NCBI GenBank assembly: GCA_018398815.1
Contig: CM031616.1
Coordinates: 23,769,444-23,833,443 of the forward strand
Origin: Conus ventricosus
Taxonomy: Eukaryota > Mollusca > Gastropoda > Neogastropoda > Conidae
Reading direction: 5' to 3'
DNA: 64,000 bases
The translations under genes were made by a program, and so were the position numbers. The notes beneath the pieces are model-generated. The model did not search any database. It was not told where the DNA came from and saw only the letters and a list, made by a program, of their open reading frames with translations. Shown piece after piece: positions 45,307 to 56,598 of this stretch (positions within the stretch are counted from its first letter, which is position 1; the number at the start of each line of letters is the position of its first letter).

Positions 45307-45899
45307 GTAACCATGCAATGCAGGGTGCAGTGTTGTGAGTGCGTGGTCACTGTCACATACACATATATTAAAGTTGGATGCATCTAATGGGTTAGAGTGA
45401 AATGTCAACATCAAAATTTTGTTATGTCGAGAGCGATGAGTCATGGGAAAATGATACATATATATGTCCATTTATTATTGTTTTTTTTTATTAAAAAGCT
45501 TGGTCCACACAGGTCTTGGAAATCACAATAGTCATGGAATCTGAACGTTATTTTCTTGAATGGAAGTGGAAAGTTGTAGAATTATGGTCCAAGCCACAGA
45601 AAACACATGGAATGAGAAATACATTTTCCATGAAATGTAAATGCTTGATGTTGGCACATGTGTCAGCGTTCAAAACTTCGTGTGAACATTTGGCCTGTTA
45701 CAGGCATCACTGTAAAGGGAAATTGAGATCAGTAGGAATACAGCTTGTATGGGAAAATAGGTGATTAGGGATCATTGAAATGTTTTGGCCATGGAGAGGC
45801 ATATTCAACTTACAAAACTGAATTGAGATCTGAAATTTTATATTCACCAAAAACTGCAATGAAAAGTGTGTATGATTTGCAAAATCTTGCATCTTTGAT

Positions 45900-46332
45900 T
45901 TAAAAACCAGTATGTAACTGATAATGTTTGGGAGTTAATCGCTCTTCTTCACAAAAACTTTTGAAAATCCCTAAGCGTTCTCTGAAATCTGTTGGCAAAA
46001 GAGCCTTCAGTTTTAGAGCACCTTCTATTTGGAACTCCCTCCCTGAAGACCTTCGTAATCAGCCAACTCTTTCTTCTTTTAAATCTCAGCTCAAAACTTA
46101 CCTCTTCAAAAAGGCCTATTCTCTTCTGTAGATGACTAGATCTCTCCAAAATCCCCCCACAACTAGTTCGGTGAGGCAGTTTATGCATGTAGGTGCGTCT
46201 GCCATTGTGTATTTTCTTTTGCTGTGTGCATGAATATTGTATGAATAAGTGCAAATGGTGGATGTAAGCGCATTGAGTTGTACAACAAGAAATGCGCTGT
46301 ATAAGTATATACATTATTATTATTATTATTAA
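45900..46332 (+). mobile_element. LINE 3' end (CR1-like), 5' truncated
   Basis: Open frame 45928-46131: KIPKRSLKSVGKRAFSFRAP, SIWNSLPEDLRNQPTLSSFK and SQLKTYLFKKAYSLL. This is the C-terminal signature of CR1/L2-like ORF2. A short 3' UTR with GCGCATTGAG...AAATGCGCTGTATAAGTATA and an (ATT)n tail (46314-46332) follow. Intron 2 of the CYTH gene, same strand. Confidence 0.85.
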
Positions 46333-46806
46333 TTGCAAGTGTGAAGTGTTTGGAAGGCCCATAATTGTGTGTGTAGTGGATTTGAACGCCCTATTCTGGT
46401 CACACTCCTTGAGAAATTTGTTTTATGCAGTGCGGAAAGTAGATTAGTTGGGAAGAAATATGTGGGTGGAGTATTGATGATCAACTTCAACAATAAAAAT
46501 GTAGATCAATGAAAATAACAGGTTTTTTTAATTATCAATTTAACTGGAACTATTAAGGTTGTATTGTTTTACTGCTGCTGTTAGTATTCCTTCTGCAAAT
46601 ACAGTTACTGAATTTACTGCTACCTTTTGCACTATTATTTTCTTTTGATCTGCTACTGGTATTATTGCTGCTCTTACCATTGCTTCTCCTCCTACTTCTG
46701 GCACACCACTGCTGTTATTACTGCTGCTTCAGCTTACACATGAAAACAAGTAATGAAAACATGAATTCCGTATCAGAAACGAATATTTTTATGAGATTCA
46801 GTCATT

Positions 46807-46994
46807 GTGACATTGTGTTTCAGAAGGTGCTAAGATCGTCGATTGAAGAAGAAACGTTATCTTTTGATATTGTGTTTCAGAAGGTGCTAAACTTGTCGAT
46901 TGAAGAAGAAACGCTATCTTTTGATATTGTGTTTCAGAAGGTGCTGAGCTTGTCGATTGAAGAAGAAACGCTGTCTTTTGATATTGTGTTTCAG
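46807..46994 (+). repeat. 57-bp tandem array duplicating a splice acceptor
   Basis: Acceptor-plus-exon-start units begin AAGGTGCT at 46824, 46881 and 46938, with the normal exon start at 46995 (exact 57-bp steps). Each unit is the first 17 nt of the exon, GATT, a 19-nt exon piece (GAAGAAGAAACGCTATCTT) and TTGATATTGTGTTTCAG. The array is therefore built from an internally deleted copy of exon 3 joined to its own acceptor. 57 bp is 19 codons and the frame is open, so each upstream acceptor would add 19 residues (KVLSLSIEEETLSFDIVFQ type). Confidence 0.9.
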
Positions 46995-47119
46995 AAGGTG
47001 CTAAGCTTGTCAATGGGCGTGAAGGGCGTGGTGAAGAAGAAACGCTATCTTTACATGGTCGGTCAAACCAGGGTCCATGTCGACCAGGTCGATGGTCTTG
47101 GGAGTTCATGGAGTTGGAG
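46995..47119 (+). CDS. CYTH gene coding exon 3, one missing base
   Basis: 125 nt as given, 126 expected; acceptor GTTTCAG and donor GTATGC. It encodes KVLSLSMGVKGVVKKKRYLY and MVGQTRVHVDQVDGLG. After GGTCTTGG a G appears to be missing at about 47099-47102; with it the frame continues EFMELE into exon 4 (V), matching the family strand G-x-F-x-E-x-E. As given, the frame runs into the intron and stops. The lysine/arginine cluster and the final acidic strand are core CYTH elements. Confidence 0.88.
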
Positions 47120-47439
47120 GTATGCTGGACGACTATAGTGACAACAGTAACACTAGTGATAATGAGAAATGTATTCTGTACATTGACTAATGATGCTGGT
47201 TTTTTGTTGTTGTTTGTTTCGTGTGTTTTTTTTTGTTTTGTTTCGTGGGGTTTTTTTGGGTTTGTTTCGTGTTTTTTTTGGGCCATCTTACATTCCTTGC
47301 TCACACAGTAGCATTATTTTCTACTCATCCATTATAGCGCCCTCATACATGGCTGCATCTTGGCTTGTTCCGTCGCATGTTCAGTGCCAGATAGAGCGAT
47401 ATCGGGTTGTCATGTAGCAGCCACCAGTGTAGATGCTGG

Positions 47440-47730
47440 ACTGGTGCTGAGTCACTGTGTGTTCACCAGTGCCTGTTCTGATCCAGCGTACACGAGACAC
47501 TGTCGACTAAGTTCTTGACGAATATGAGTAATCGTTCGGTCACAGAGCCAGCATGAGTGAAGGTCCCCATCTTGAGGGCTACTACGTCCATCCAAGGACT
47601 GTTCCCATGAATTTGTCGACACTGAACAATTTGACATGCATTCACTTTGAGCATGGATTTGGAGAGGAGACTGTGGAACTGGCGTCTACCAGGGCTGAGA
47701 GAGTCGGGCATCTGGAATGCTGATGAGGAA
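47440..47730. repeat. Degenerate interspersed repeat, related to 51.3 kb
   Basis: Shared landmarks with 51310-51610: TGTTCTGAT-CAGC-TA, TCCATCCAA, CGTCTACCA and AATGCTGATGA in the same order. It also shares GGTCACAGAGCCAG and the following spacing with the 85-bp array at 20433. Family unknown. Confidence 0.4.
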
Positions 47731-48164
47731 ACTTGGGCAGCGCTTTCAAAAACATGTCCATTAATTGGAGGAACTCAAGTGTCTAGTTACAGTTTTCCCA
47801 TTTGAATTCATGAGGTGACTGGGGCTGAAAAATTGTACATATATATGCTTCTGATGTGACTCAAGTCACAACCTCCCAGCCCACATCCAGGAACTCATGA
47901 CTAGCCCATGACGCCTCGTCTCTTTATTAAAGAGTGTCGTGCCATGAATGCTATTGTGATTCTCCTCTTCTTGCCATTGCGACCATGTTGAATTATTTTG
48001 CAGCACAGATACTATTTCCAACGTATATGTCAAGAGAACTGTCTTCTAACATCAGGCCAGATCGAGTTTATCTTAAAATATTTTGTCTGTCTGCTGATGT
48101 TTGTTTTTTGTCTGTGCATGTATTTGATTCAACAGAACAGTCTGTCGATTTCCAGTATGCTGTC

Positions 48165-48900
48165 TCCTCTTGACTCGCCACCTCCATAGGTGTACCATGG
48201 GATACAGTGCTGTCAGTCGTTCTCTTAACTTTGTATACAAATGACTGTAGAAGCTCAGACAAATCTCCCATCATCAAATACTCAAGATGATTGTGCCATT
48301 GAAGATCTCTCCAACTCTGACTTTGTTTTAATGAAATGAAGGTCTGTTCATGGTGCTTAGAAAATTATCTGGGTTTTTACACTTTTAAAAACAATGGAAA
48401 TAGTAGTTCATTTCTGAGAAAGAGTATTTACCCTTACCAAACCTCATTAGTGGTCAAGCTATTGAGAAGGTGGACGAATAAATATCTGGGCCTGGTTGTA
48501 GACAAGAAATTGTTTGAAAGGAGTGTTGAAATCATACATATAAGAGTCGAGGATTTTTTTGTCTGCAGAAACTGAAAATGGTGGTGTCCATTCAAAGATT
48601 TTTATGAACTTGTTATTGATGTTGCATTGAATCCTGACAGGTCTGTATGCTGATTAGGAAGTCTGGGTGTTCAAAGCAGTTGAATTTTGGACGACATGGT
48701 GAATGTGTGCAGTAATACTGTGGGTACAAGGCAAGCTAGTGTGCAAGAGCTTTATGAAAAACTAGTTTGTGTGAAAAGCAAGACAAATTTGAAAGTGTCG
48801 ATAGCCCTGTTTTAACAATATTCTGTGAACTGAACTTCTACCATCAGGATGCTATTGTAGGACAGTGAGGATTAAATAAGGGCACAGATAACTTTTATCT
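48165..48900 (+). mobile_element. LINE reverse transcriptase fragment (Rex1/CR1-like), decayed
   Basis: Plus frame: GVPWDTVLSVVLLTLYTNDC, RSSDKSPIIKYS, then a one-base shift and DDCAIEDLSNSDFVLMK. This corresponds to motif B (GV-QGTVLSP-LF-LYTND) and the catalytic Y-DD box. WCLENYLGFYTFKN and later NKYLGLVVDKKL follow after further shifts and stops. Intron 3 of the CYTH gene. Confidence 0.8.
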
Positions 48901-49089
48901 CGAGATCAGTTCATGTCGCAAATTGTTAAGTTCTATGTCTTTCTCTCCTTATAACCCATTGCATGTGTTTCAATGAGTAAGCTATAATGAATCAGTTCGT
49001 GTGTTGTTCTGTGTATGTATGTGTGCACATACATGAGTATGTCTGCTTGTATTGGGTGGGATGGGATGGGGATGTGTGTGTGTAATTTG

Positions 49090-49625
49090 GGAAGGGGGGG
49101 GGGGGGGTGATGTTCTAATGGTTTGTGGAGGAAGGAGAGAGGTAGGATTATTGCATACATGTTATGCTGTTTTCATTTCATTTTTAAGCTTTCGATTCTA
49201 TTCTTAAAGCTAATGATCAAAGGAGCTGACATGTTAGAGGGGTATTGGAGTTAGCTATGTATATAACTGTTGACAGCAATGAAAGTTGTGCAACCATAGT
49301 CGCATTTGCGACCTGATAAGTTTTCTGCTATGACCCAGTATGTCTAGGATTAGAAGAAAAAAAAAAAAAGGGGGGGGGGGGGGATTTATTAAAAAAGAAA
49401 ACAAAACAGACAAAAAAAAACCCCAACTTCACAAAAACCACAACGAACATTGATTCTTAAATTGCTGATCTGCAAAGGGCGTGTTTGATGTGCCTTCTAA
49501 TTCTTCCACTCCGCTTTAACTCTCTCAGTATGTCTGAGATTAGAAGGGAGAAAAAAAAAAAAGTGGGGAGGGGGGGGATTTATTAAAAAGAAAACAAAAC
49601 AGACAAAAAAAAAACTCAACTTCAC
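49090..49625. repeat. Poly-G tracts and a diverged duplication
   Basis: G runs at about 49097-49107, 49371-49383 and 49565-49577. CAGTATGTCT-GATTAGAAG, A-run, GGGG, GATTTATTAAAA, GAAAACAAAACAGACAAAAA and CAACTTCACAAAAACC occur twice (49336-49440 and 49528-49632). CYTH intron 3. Confidence 0.8.
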
Positions 49626-49950
49626 AAAAACCGCATCTAACTCTTTTATTCTTAATCGCAATGCACTGATTCAGAAGTCAGACACTGTAGGCTTTGGCAC
49701 AAATTTTGATGGCGCCTGATGTTCTTACAAATGGAACAGGGAATGAGTTGCCTTATGAAAAACTGAGTGAGGGAAAAATCTGTTGGAAGAGAGTGGTGAG
49801 CAAGATCTAATGAAGGCTGTGGGAAAGGAAGGTGAATCACAACAACAGCTGAGATGACATCTTTGAAATGAAACCTTGCTTTCCTCTCGCAGTGAATAAT
49901 GAAGTCCTTAAACAGTATACATGCTTTCACCTCTTGTGGTTGGTTTTCAG

Positions 49951-50088
49951 GTGAATTTGAAGGACGGTCAGTCGGCCGAAGAAGGTCAAGCCATTGCCAG
50001 AGATCTGATGCAGAAGCTGGGTATCAAGGATGAAGATTTGCTCACCTGTGCTTACATGGACCTCTTGCTGAAAGACAAGTCGGCCTGA
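49951..50088 (+). CDS. CYTH gene coding exon 4 (last)
   Basis: 45 codons plus TGA; acceptor GGTTTTCAG, phase 0. It encodes VNLKDGQSAEEGQAIARDLM, QKLGIKDEDLLTCAYMDLL and LKDKSA. V-LKDGQS-EEG and the terminal AYMDLLL are conserved at the C-terminus of this animal CYTH subfamily. Frame intact. Confidence 0.92.
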   Translation: MNLKDGQSAEEGQAIARDLMQKLGIKDEDLLTCAYMDLLLKDKSA

Positions 50089-50715
50089 AGCATGTGTTGA
50101 GTGCCTCAAAAGCTTTCGACGTCTTGCTCAGTTGTGAAAGAAGTGTGCGAGTGGGAATGGTAAATGTTGGAATATCATGTCGCCTGAAATTTTGTGCGCC
50201 AGATGTTTATAGGTCTACAGGGTCCCGTACATTTTTTAAAGGACTTGAGCCTTCCCTTTCGTTGTGAGTCTCTAGGGATCCATACTTTTACTGAAGGAGC
50301 AAAGCCTTGTCATGCTTTTGTTTTTTGTGTACCCCTATGTAAAGAGTTTTCAGTAGAGGTGTGGGGCCATGTGTTATTGACTAAAATTTTGTTGAAATCA
50401 CTTAAAAACTTACAGTTGTCAAGTGAAAATTGTGACTGTGGGTCATTTAACACTCGCAAGGTATGGTGAAGGTTTAAAAAGCTTAGCATGGAATGCAGAA
50501 TTTGTTTTACGCAGTCAATAACTTTTTTTTCTCCTATCGCCTGTGGACTGGTATTAGGTCTGACAACAAAAACTCCTGCTTTAGCATTCCAGTGTTAATT
50601 CTCTGTGCCATTTTGTGTCCGTCATGAAAATATAGAAATAAAGACTGATTCCATGTTGATTGTTGAATTGATTTGCATGTTTTCTCCAGTTTGTGTCTGC
50701 GTGAGCAATAAAGCA
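50089..50715 (+). other. CYTH gene 3' UTR
   Basis: Non-coding sequence downstream of the stop. AATAAA polyadenylation signals lie at 50637-50642 and 50706-50711. The first is followed by TTGATTGTTGAATTG within 20-30 bp, so a cleavage site near 50660 is plausible. Confidence 0.65.
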
Positions 50716-53700
50716 GCTGCTAACATTATGAGGAAAGAAAGGGTATTATAGCAAGTGATCAACTTCAAGAGTCTTGTATCTATTTGAGCGAGGACCCACA
50801 GCTCAACAACAGTTAAGATAAGGACATTCGGGAGAGTGCAGATCTCTGTCAACATTGAACAGACTTTTACTCGCAGGGTCTGGGTTGAAATACACTGAAT
50901 TTTACAAGTTTGTGGCTGGTAACACATTTATCAAGCCCGATTTCCCCCCCCCAGTTAGATCCCAGTATTATTTCTGGAGAAATTTAAGAAAGCATTGAAA
51001 AATACCCTTGTGGCAATATTACAGGTGAAAAAGATTCCTGATTTGCCCTCTGATCCGGAATGTCTTTCTAATTGGTTTGTCCCCAGGCCGCATTCTACTT
51101 TGAAAATTGGTTTTAGCATTTTAACATAATCTTGCTGACAAACGACAGACTAACCTTAAATCTCTTCCTCTCCCCAGTTTAATCGTGTTATGATCCATTT
51201 TCATGTACCTCGATAGGTGATTTGAAGCACATTCATGTATCAATGTACTTCGTTGCCAGTCATTTTGAACAGTTCATGCAGTGTCACTCTAGACAGTCCC
51301 AGGCAACCAGACACCAGTGGTCTTCAGTGAAGTCTGTTCTGATTCAGCATATGCTGGGAACTTGATGGTGCACAGTTAATGGAGTAAGTGAATTTCCCAC
51401 GATGATCGTCACCATGTCCATCCAACTGCAGCACCTCATGATTATGACCACGCCAGAGACATAGACATGCCCTCACCAAAGGTAAGGATGTGCCAGGGAG
51501 GTACAAACAAACATTGAGATCAACACAAGACAGCAGGCATGAAGGATACCCCAAATCTCAGATTCCCCAAACCATACCCCTGACGTCTACCACTTCAAAA
51601 TGCTGATGATGACATTGGTGAGAGGGGGTTGCATTCTGGTCGGAGACCACATGACAAGGCTGTGCTCTGTCTGCTTCCTTTCAGAACATACCCTGGCATC
51701 AACCAGGAAATTCAAGTTGGCATTCTCCCCTCTGCATGTGCACACATCAGCTTGAGTGTATCTTTTCATTTTGCACTTCAAAAACACTATTCTTCGTTTT
51801 CTAATAGGTCTGTCAGAGATACAGTAAGTCATTTTGCATCTTTCGTGGTAGTTTAGACATTTGGAGTGGGGGAATGTTTGTTTTGAACACATGTTTCAGT
51901 GTAGGAGGTTTTCGTCAAGGATGTTTCGGCCTAGGTGGTATTGGCCATACTGTTTTCCTACAAAGGATGATTCAGACACATCATGGTAACTGATTGGGCG
52001 AAAAGAGCTCTAATCTACAACTGGACAAGGGGTTCAAAACAATGTGCTCTTACATAAGATTTGATAATTTCTTTCGTTACTCTTGAAATTTGTTACACTA
52101 GATGTCCTAGAAAAATTGGAAATGGGAATGTTTAATTTAAAAGTGTTCCAGAATCTCTGTCACTCATAAACACACACTCTCTCTCACACACATGAACTGT
52201 TAAGATAACATAGACAGCTGAACATGATATATAGGACATTTATCAGTTTCAAATATTTTCCTTCCTCTCATATGGGACTGATTCTCGAAAAGAATTTGGC
52301 AGCCGACTGCTTTTCAGACGATCTATTTCCATTCCAATGTTGGAGCATGCTCATGTGACAACACACCGTTTTGGGATAGGGGTGTGCTTGTTTTTGATGA
52401 GGTCTGATGCCATGTTCAACCTGAACAACTCCGGGGATACACGTCCATCTATTCAACCTGCAAACTGTTGACAAGCTTCCAGACCGTTGGATGGTCATGT
52501 CTCAAAAGGCCTTTGATTTATGAATAAATTTCAACCTTTCATTTATATAGTTGGTAGGGTTACGTGGCCGACTTGCAGGTGCGCAATTTGTCATATCCTA
52601 AGGTTCAGGGGAGAGAACTTTGACGCAAGTGCAGCATGGATTGTAACGGATAACTTTGTCGCAAAGCTCCCTTATCCGACAGTGGCATGATGCTCGTGAA
52701 TGGCCAGAATATTTTCTTTGCAACACAAACCATGACAAAGGATGCTGGTGGTCGCGGCCCTCCCAAACGCATTCCACGATTCCGTATGCGTGTGGTGGAC
52801 CCCAAAGCTTCATCCATCACATTCAAGGCTGAAAACCTCCCAAGATCTGGAAGATTGTCATAGTTGATCCAGAGTGTTTCGCGTTAAAAAGTCTCTGCCT
52901 CCTTTCAAATGACTAAATCCCCCTTCCTTAATAAATTCCATTGGCTGTCATGTTCCTCTAACATCCTGTCGATCGGACAGACATCAGAAATATTGTTAAT
53001 ACCGCTAAAAACGGAGGTCAAGCCCCCCCCCCCCCCCCCCCCCCCCCCCTCCCAATTTCACATCTCATTAACCCATCACAGGCCGTAAGACTGAAAACGG
53101 TCATTTTCAGTATGTAAAACTGAGCTCTGGTGTATGCAAGGGAGGGGAATATTCATCTCTCGTACTCTGAGGTCCTGTGTTAAGTTTCACCGATTGTCCC
53201 AGAGGAAATGCAAGTCGAATCTAGTTTCTAAGTCTCGAGACTATGCATTGCTTGTTTTTATGTCCTATATTCTAACAGGTTAAACCAACACTTGATAAAA
53301 AACATCTGTTCTGATGATTTATGAATACTGTTGATTGTTTAGATGCTTTGCAGTGGGTGACAATAATCAACAAGTACTCGGACGCAATTTAAAACACCAC
53401 CGGACTACTTTGAAGAGTTATTTCCCTTCAATTGTTAAGCAGTTTCTTGCCGTCGCACACCATTTGCTAAAATCGTTTTAAAACTTGAGTGAGGAAGATG
53501 AAAAATTAAAGGTGATGCATTCATATTGGTCTCGTTTATGCTGGCTGAGACTCACACTTTCCTGAAAGGTCAGAGGGCAAGTGTGAGGGCTCGTCAAGGT
53601 GAAATCCTAGCCACTCGTTTACAGACCAGATTGTGTAACCTTCACTGACCCTGGGCCCTGTTTCGTCCTACAACAACTGCGCCAGTCCAGGTACAAGAAT

Positions 53701-54590
53701 CCATGTGGCAACGTGGCCACGTGGCCAACCAGCTAATCAGCAGATCTACGTTTAGTGCTGACGTCAACAATGAGGAGACAGATCTATGCTCCTTCCCTCT
53801 CCAAGGGTCACCCCAACACAAGATAAGTTCTCATGTATCCACTGAGCTCCGCTCAGATCAATAAAACGCCCCATCTCTCCAAGATGGGATAAAGTGGGGG
53901 GAAAGACCAGCCCAAGCAAAGACACTGATTTCATTGAAGTTACGAATAATTCGTATATTTTCATCATGCATACCAAAGTAAAATTTGTGTGTGAAATTGC
54001 ACGTAACTTGTAGCAGTCTATTTGTTGTTCGTACGTCATTACATGTTTGAATCTATTTCTATCTGTCAGTTGGAGCACAAGCGCTGTTAAGTGCATATAC
54101 CAAGGGTGAATTATTCCAGAGCCGTTCTTGGATACTTCTAAGAGTCCCCAGAAAAATTAAGATTTCTTCCGATGACTGGTACTGGAAAGCTGCTCCTTCC
54201 ACCACTAGTAAGAGAGAGGGTGGAAGCGAATTTTGATATTAAAAAAGTACTCTACAATTCAAATGAGAAAACACTCCTTCCGCGAAAGAACCACATTTCC
54301 CTCCCGAATTTGTAACAGTAAGTGGAGCTGGTCACAGAACAGACGATGCTCGTCTGTAATTTCCGCCTAGTTGTTGACCCAAGGACAAACTCTTTGCGGT
54401 ATCAGGTGAGAGTAAGATGACAGATACCACTGAATGGATTCACCAAACACTGAATGATGTGCATGCTTTACAGTTCTCCAAATGTCAACTATCACCACTG
54501 TAGGATTACTTCCTACTCTCTCACACACGAAACATGATCTCATATGTAGTAGGCCTATATGTTTTACTCTGAACTACAAAATGCACTATC
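50716..54590. other. Intergenic sequence, no supported gene
   Basis: Contains the degenerate repeat at 51310-51610 (partner of 47440) and a 26-nt poly-C tract (53024-53049). Open frames are short and show no family resemblance or coherent splice sites. Confidence 0.5.
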
Positions 54591-55260
54591 AATTGTCACT
54601 GCGTCACATATACAATAGATGGAATGGTTAAGTGCAACAATGTCTCGTCCATGCACCAGGTATTGTAAGAGGCAAGTCGTAGATGGAATCCAGTTGCGAT
54701 ACATGACACATTCGTCAACATCCGGGCTTTGTTGTAATGAAACTTGGCTGGGTTTTCACATCCTCGGTAATCAGTCGTGTATGGTCTGTGGATAATTGGG
54801 TCGGTATGCGGTGCGAACACGGCATATGACTCTTGACGACATCAGCAACTGGCAGTCTGGCCTGTACTTAATCTGAAGCCGTGGCAACTGAAAAGGTAAA
54901 TATCTGACTGGGTTTGTCGATTTACGTTTCATGGCCTGGTGGCGACACTGGTAACTGTTTCCAGCTTTCTAATCAGTGGCTGCGCTGTTTGCACAAGAAG
55001 GGCATTCTCGTACTGTGATTGTTCAGCACTGCAGTTCACAACGGTACAGTCACGTTTCACACAAAGCCAAGTGATCTCGTCCTTGGAATTGGCTTCAACA
55101 TTCACAGCATACGCGCAGCTGTATAAACAACGTTTCTTGCAGCCTCTCTTTGTTTCAGTGCTGATGATCTTCATGCCAAAAAGTGTCCCTGATAACCGAT
55201 ATTTCAGCGTTCATTAATTCCAGCACTGAGCAGTGCTCATTTACAGCTCTTCAGCTGGTC
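54590..55260 (-). other. Open minus-strand frames, possible orphan exons
   Basis: 54929-55174 is open for 81 codons on the minus strand with a Cys pattern (GCKKRCLYSCAYAV, LCVKRDCTVVNC). 54596-54820 is open in another frame. The Cys spacing is reminiscent of PAN/apple-like extracellular modules, but no confident family match or splice pairing could be made. Confidence 0.2.
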
Positions 55261-55984
55261 AATTACAAAGATGGTCAGAGTACTGAAGAGGATTGACCAA
55301 CCGAGTTTATTTATGTCCTCAGTCAGCTGCAAAAGATGGATTTGAAAGATTATTCATTGATTAAATCTTTGATATCGGACAAAACGTTTGTCTTTGGAAA
55401 AATGTATGGGCGAAACGTCCTTGCTCGAAGTGTGCCAGGCCAATAGGTCGCGGCTAATGCTGGGTCTTTGTCTGGCACGTCCAACGTTCATTTTGGACAC
55501 AGTCTCCTGTTGCACCCTGACTTCTTCTGCAGCACAGTTCCACCGTTCGTTGTTGTTTTAACTTTTTTATTTATTTATTTATTTATTTTTTTACATTTTT
55601 TAAAAGAACTATTAACTAATCCAATCTCTGAAGAACGATCTTTTCGGTTTACTTTTGCTTCTTCTGTAAGCAGCTGAGTATTTTGGAATAGCAGGCTGTC
55701 GTCTGTGCATGTCGTGATGGCCATTATACAGTCTATGTCTGACCGTAAACGTGTTATGAAGAAATCGTTTTTGTTTTAAAGCAGGCGCAACACTCACCTG
55801 TGAGCACCATTGTGCCGACTCGGTTCAACACAACCACCACTGCCGAAACCACACGGCGACAAAACGGCGAATGAGGCGGCAGGATGTTTTAACGAATAGG
55901 TCCTACACATTGCTGTTGCAGTTGCACTAGAACACTACAGAAACATCTCTCCGGAGAAAAACACCCCCGATTTTGGCTGAAGCA

Positions 55985-56130
55985 AAAAAGTTACGAGTTG
56001 AACAGCGAGGTTAAGGAAACATGGAGGAAAAAAAAAGTGAAAACAACCACCGCCCGTTACGAGTTGAACAGCGAGGTTAAGGAAACATGGAGGAAAAAAA
56101 AAGAAGTGAAAAACAACCACCGACCTACCC
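55985..56130. repeat. Tandem duplication, about 68 bp x 2
   Basis: GTTACGAGTTGAACAGCGAG, then GTTAAGGAAACATGGAGG, an A run and AACAACCACCG occur head to tail at about 55990 and 56058. It sits directly upstream of the minisatellite field. Confidence 0.85.
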
Positions 56131-56572
56131 GGAGAGTGAACGGTAGTCCGGTCCGTTTCGAGTCTTTATCCGTCCCTTTTTTATGCCTCAGATCATCTTT
56201 TTTAGAGCCGTATGTCCGTATTTTCGTGCCTTGGGCCCTCTTTCAGTTTTTGGTTCAGGTCCTCCTCAGGGTTTTTTTGTGCCTATTGCCCTTATTGCTG
56301 TGCCATAGGTTCTCTTTTTCGTGCCTAAAGTCCTTTCTTTCCTCAGTGTCTTAAGGCATCGTTTTCTGTATTTTAGTTCTCCTATTTCGAATTAAGGCCA
56401 TCCGTTTTCTTTGCACCTTACGTCCTTTTTCATGTCTTATGCCCGCTTTTTGTGCTTTAAGTTCTTCCCCTCACTTCCTCCCCCCCCCCCCCACTCCCCC
56501 TTGATTTAAGCTCTTTTTCAAGCCATTGGGGCATCCTCTGTCATGCCTTAGACCTTTCTTTTTTTTGGTTGT

Positions 56573-56598
56573 AGCCCCCCCCCCCCCCCCCCCCCCCC
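56573..56598 (+). repeat. Poly-C tract
   Basis: About 25 nt of C followed by TTTTTCC, inside the minisatellite field. Another C/T tract lies at 57716-57741. Confidence 0.9.

Larger units (their letters stand above)
43322..50088 (+). other. CYTH-domain gene span (4 coding exons)
   Basis: Plus-strand gene for a CYTH-domain protein of about 173 residues, related to class IV adenylyl cyclase (CyaB) and thiamine-triphosphatase. Members form a triphosphate tunnel that binds a triphosphate substrate and metal through charged residues. Seen in order: N-terminal NVE-KARVN (ExExK-type strand), SGTDGEILEQEDTFF, GRLKLRILK, YYNRPDQSGPKLSDF, VVKKKRYLYMVGQTRVHVD, the acidic strand GLG-EFMELEV, and a C-terminal helix region GQSAEEGQAIARDLMQKLG ending in AYMDLLLKDKSA. 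All exon junctions are phase 0. Four one-base indels interrupt the frame (three in exon 1, one in exon 3), yet no residue-level decay is visible. Substrate and cellular role cannot be deduced. Whether this is a live gene or a young pseudogene is unresolved. Confidence 0.85.

Noticed and set aside
46665..46823. Extension of CYTH exon 3 upstream as a single long exon (157-codon frame)
   Set aside because: The upstream part is Leu/Cys low complexity from CTGCTG-type DNA; the family alignment starts only at the acceptor at 46995 (or at one of the repeated acceptors).
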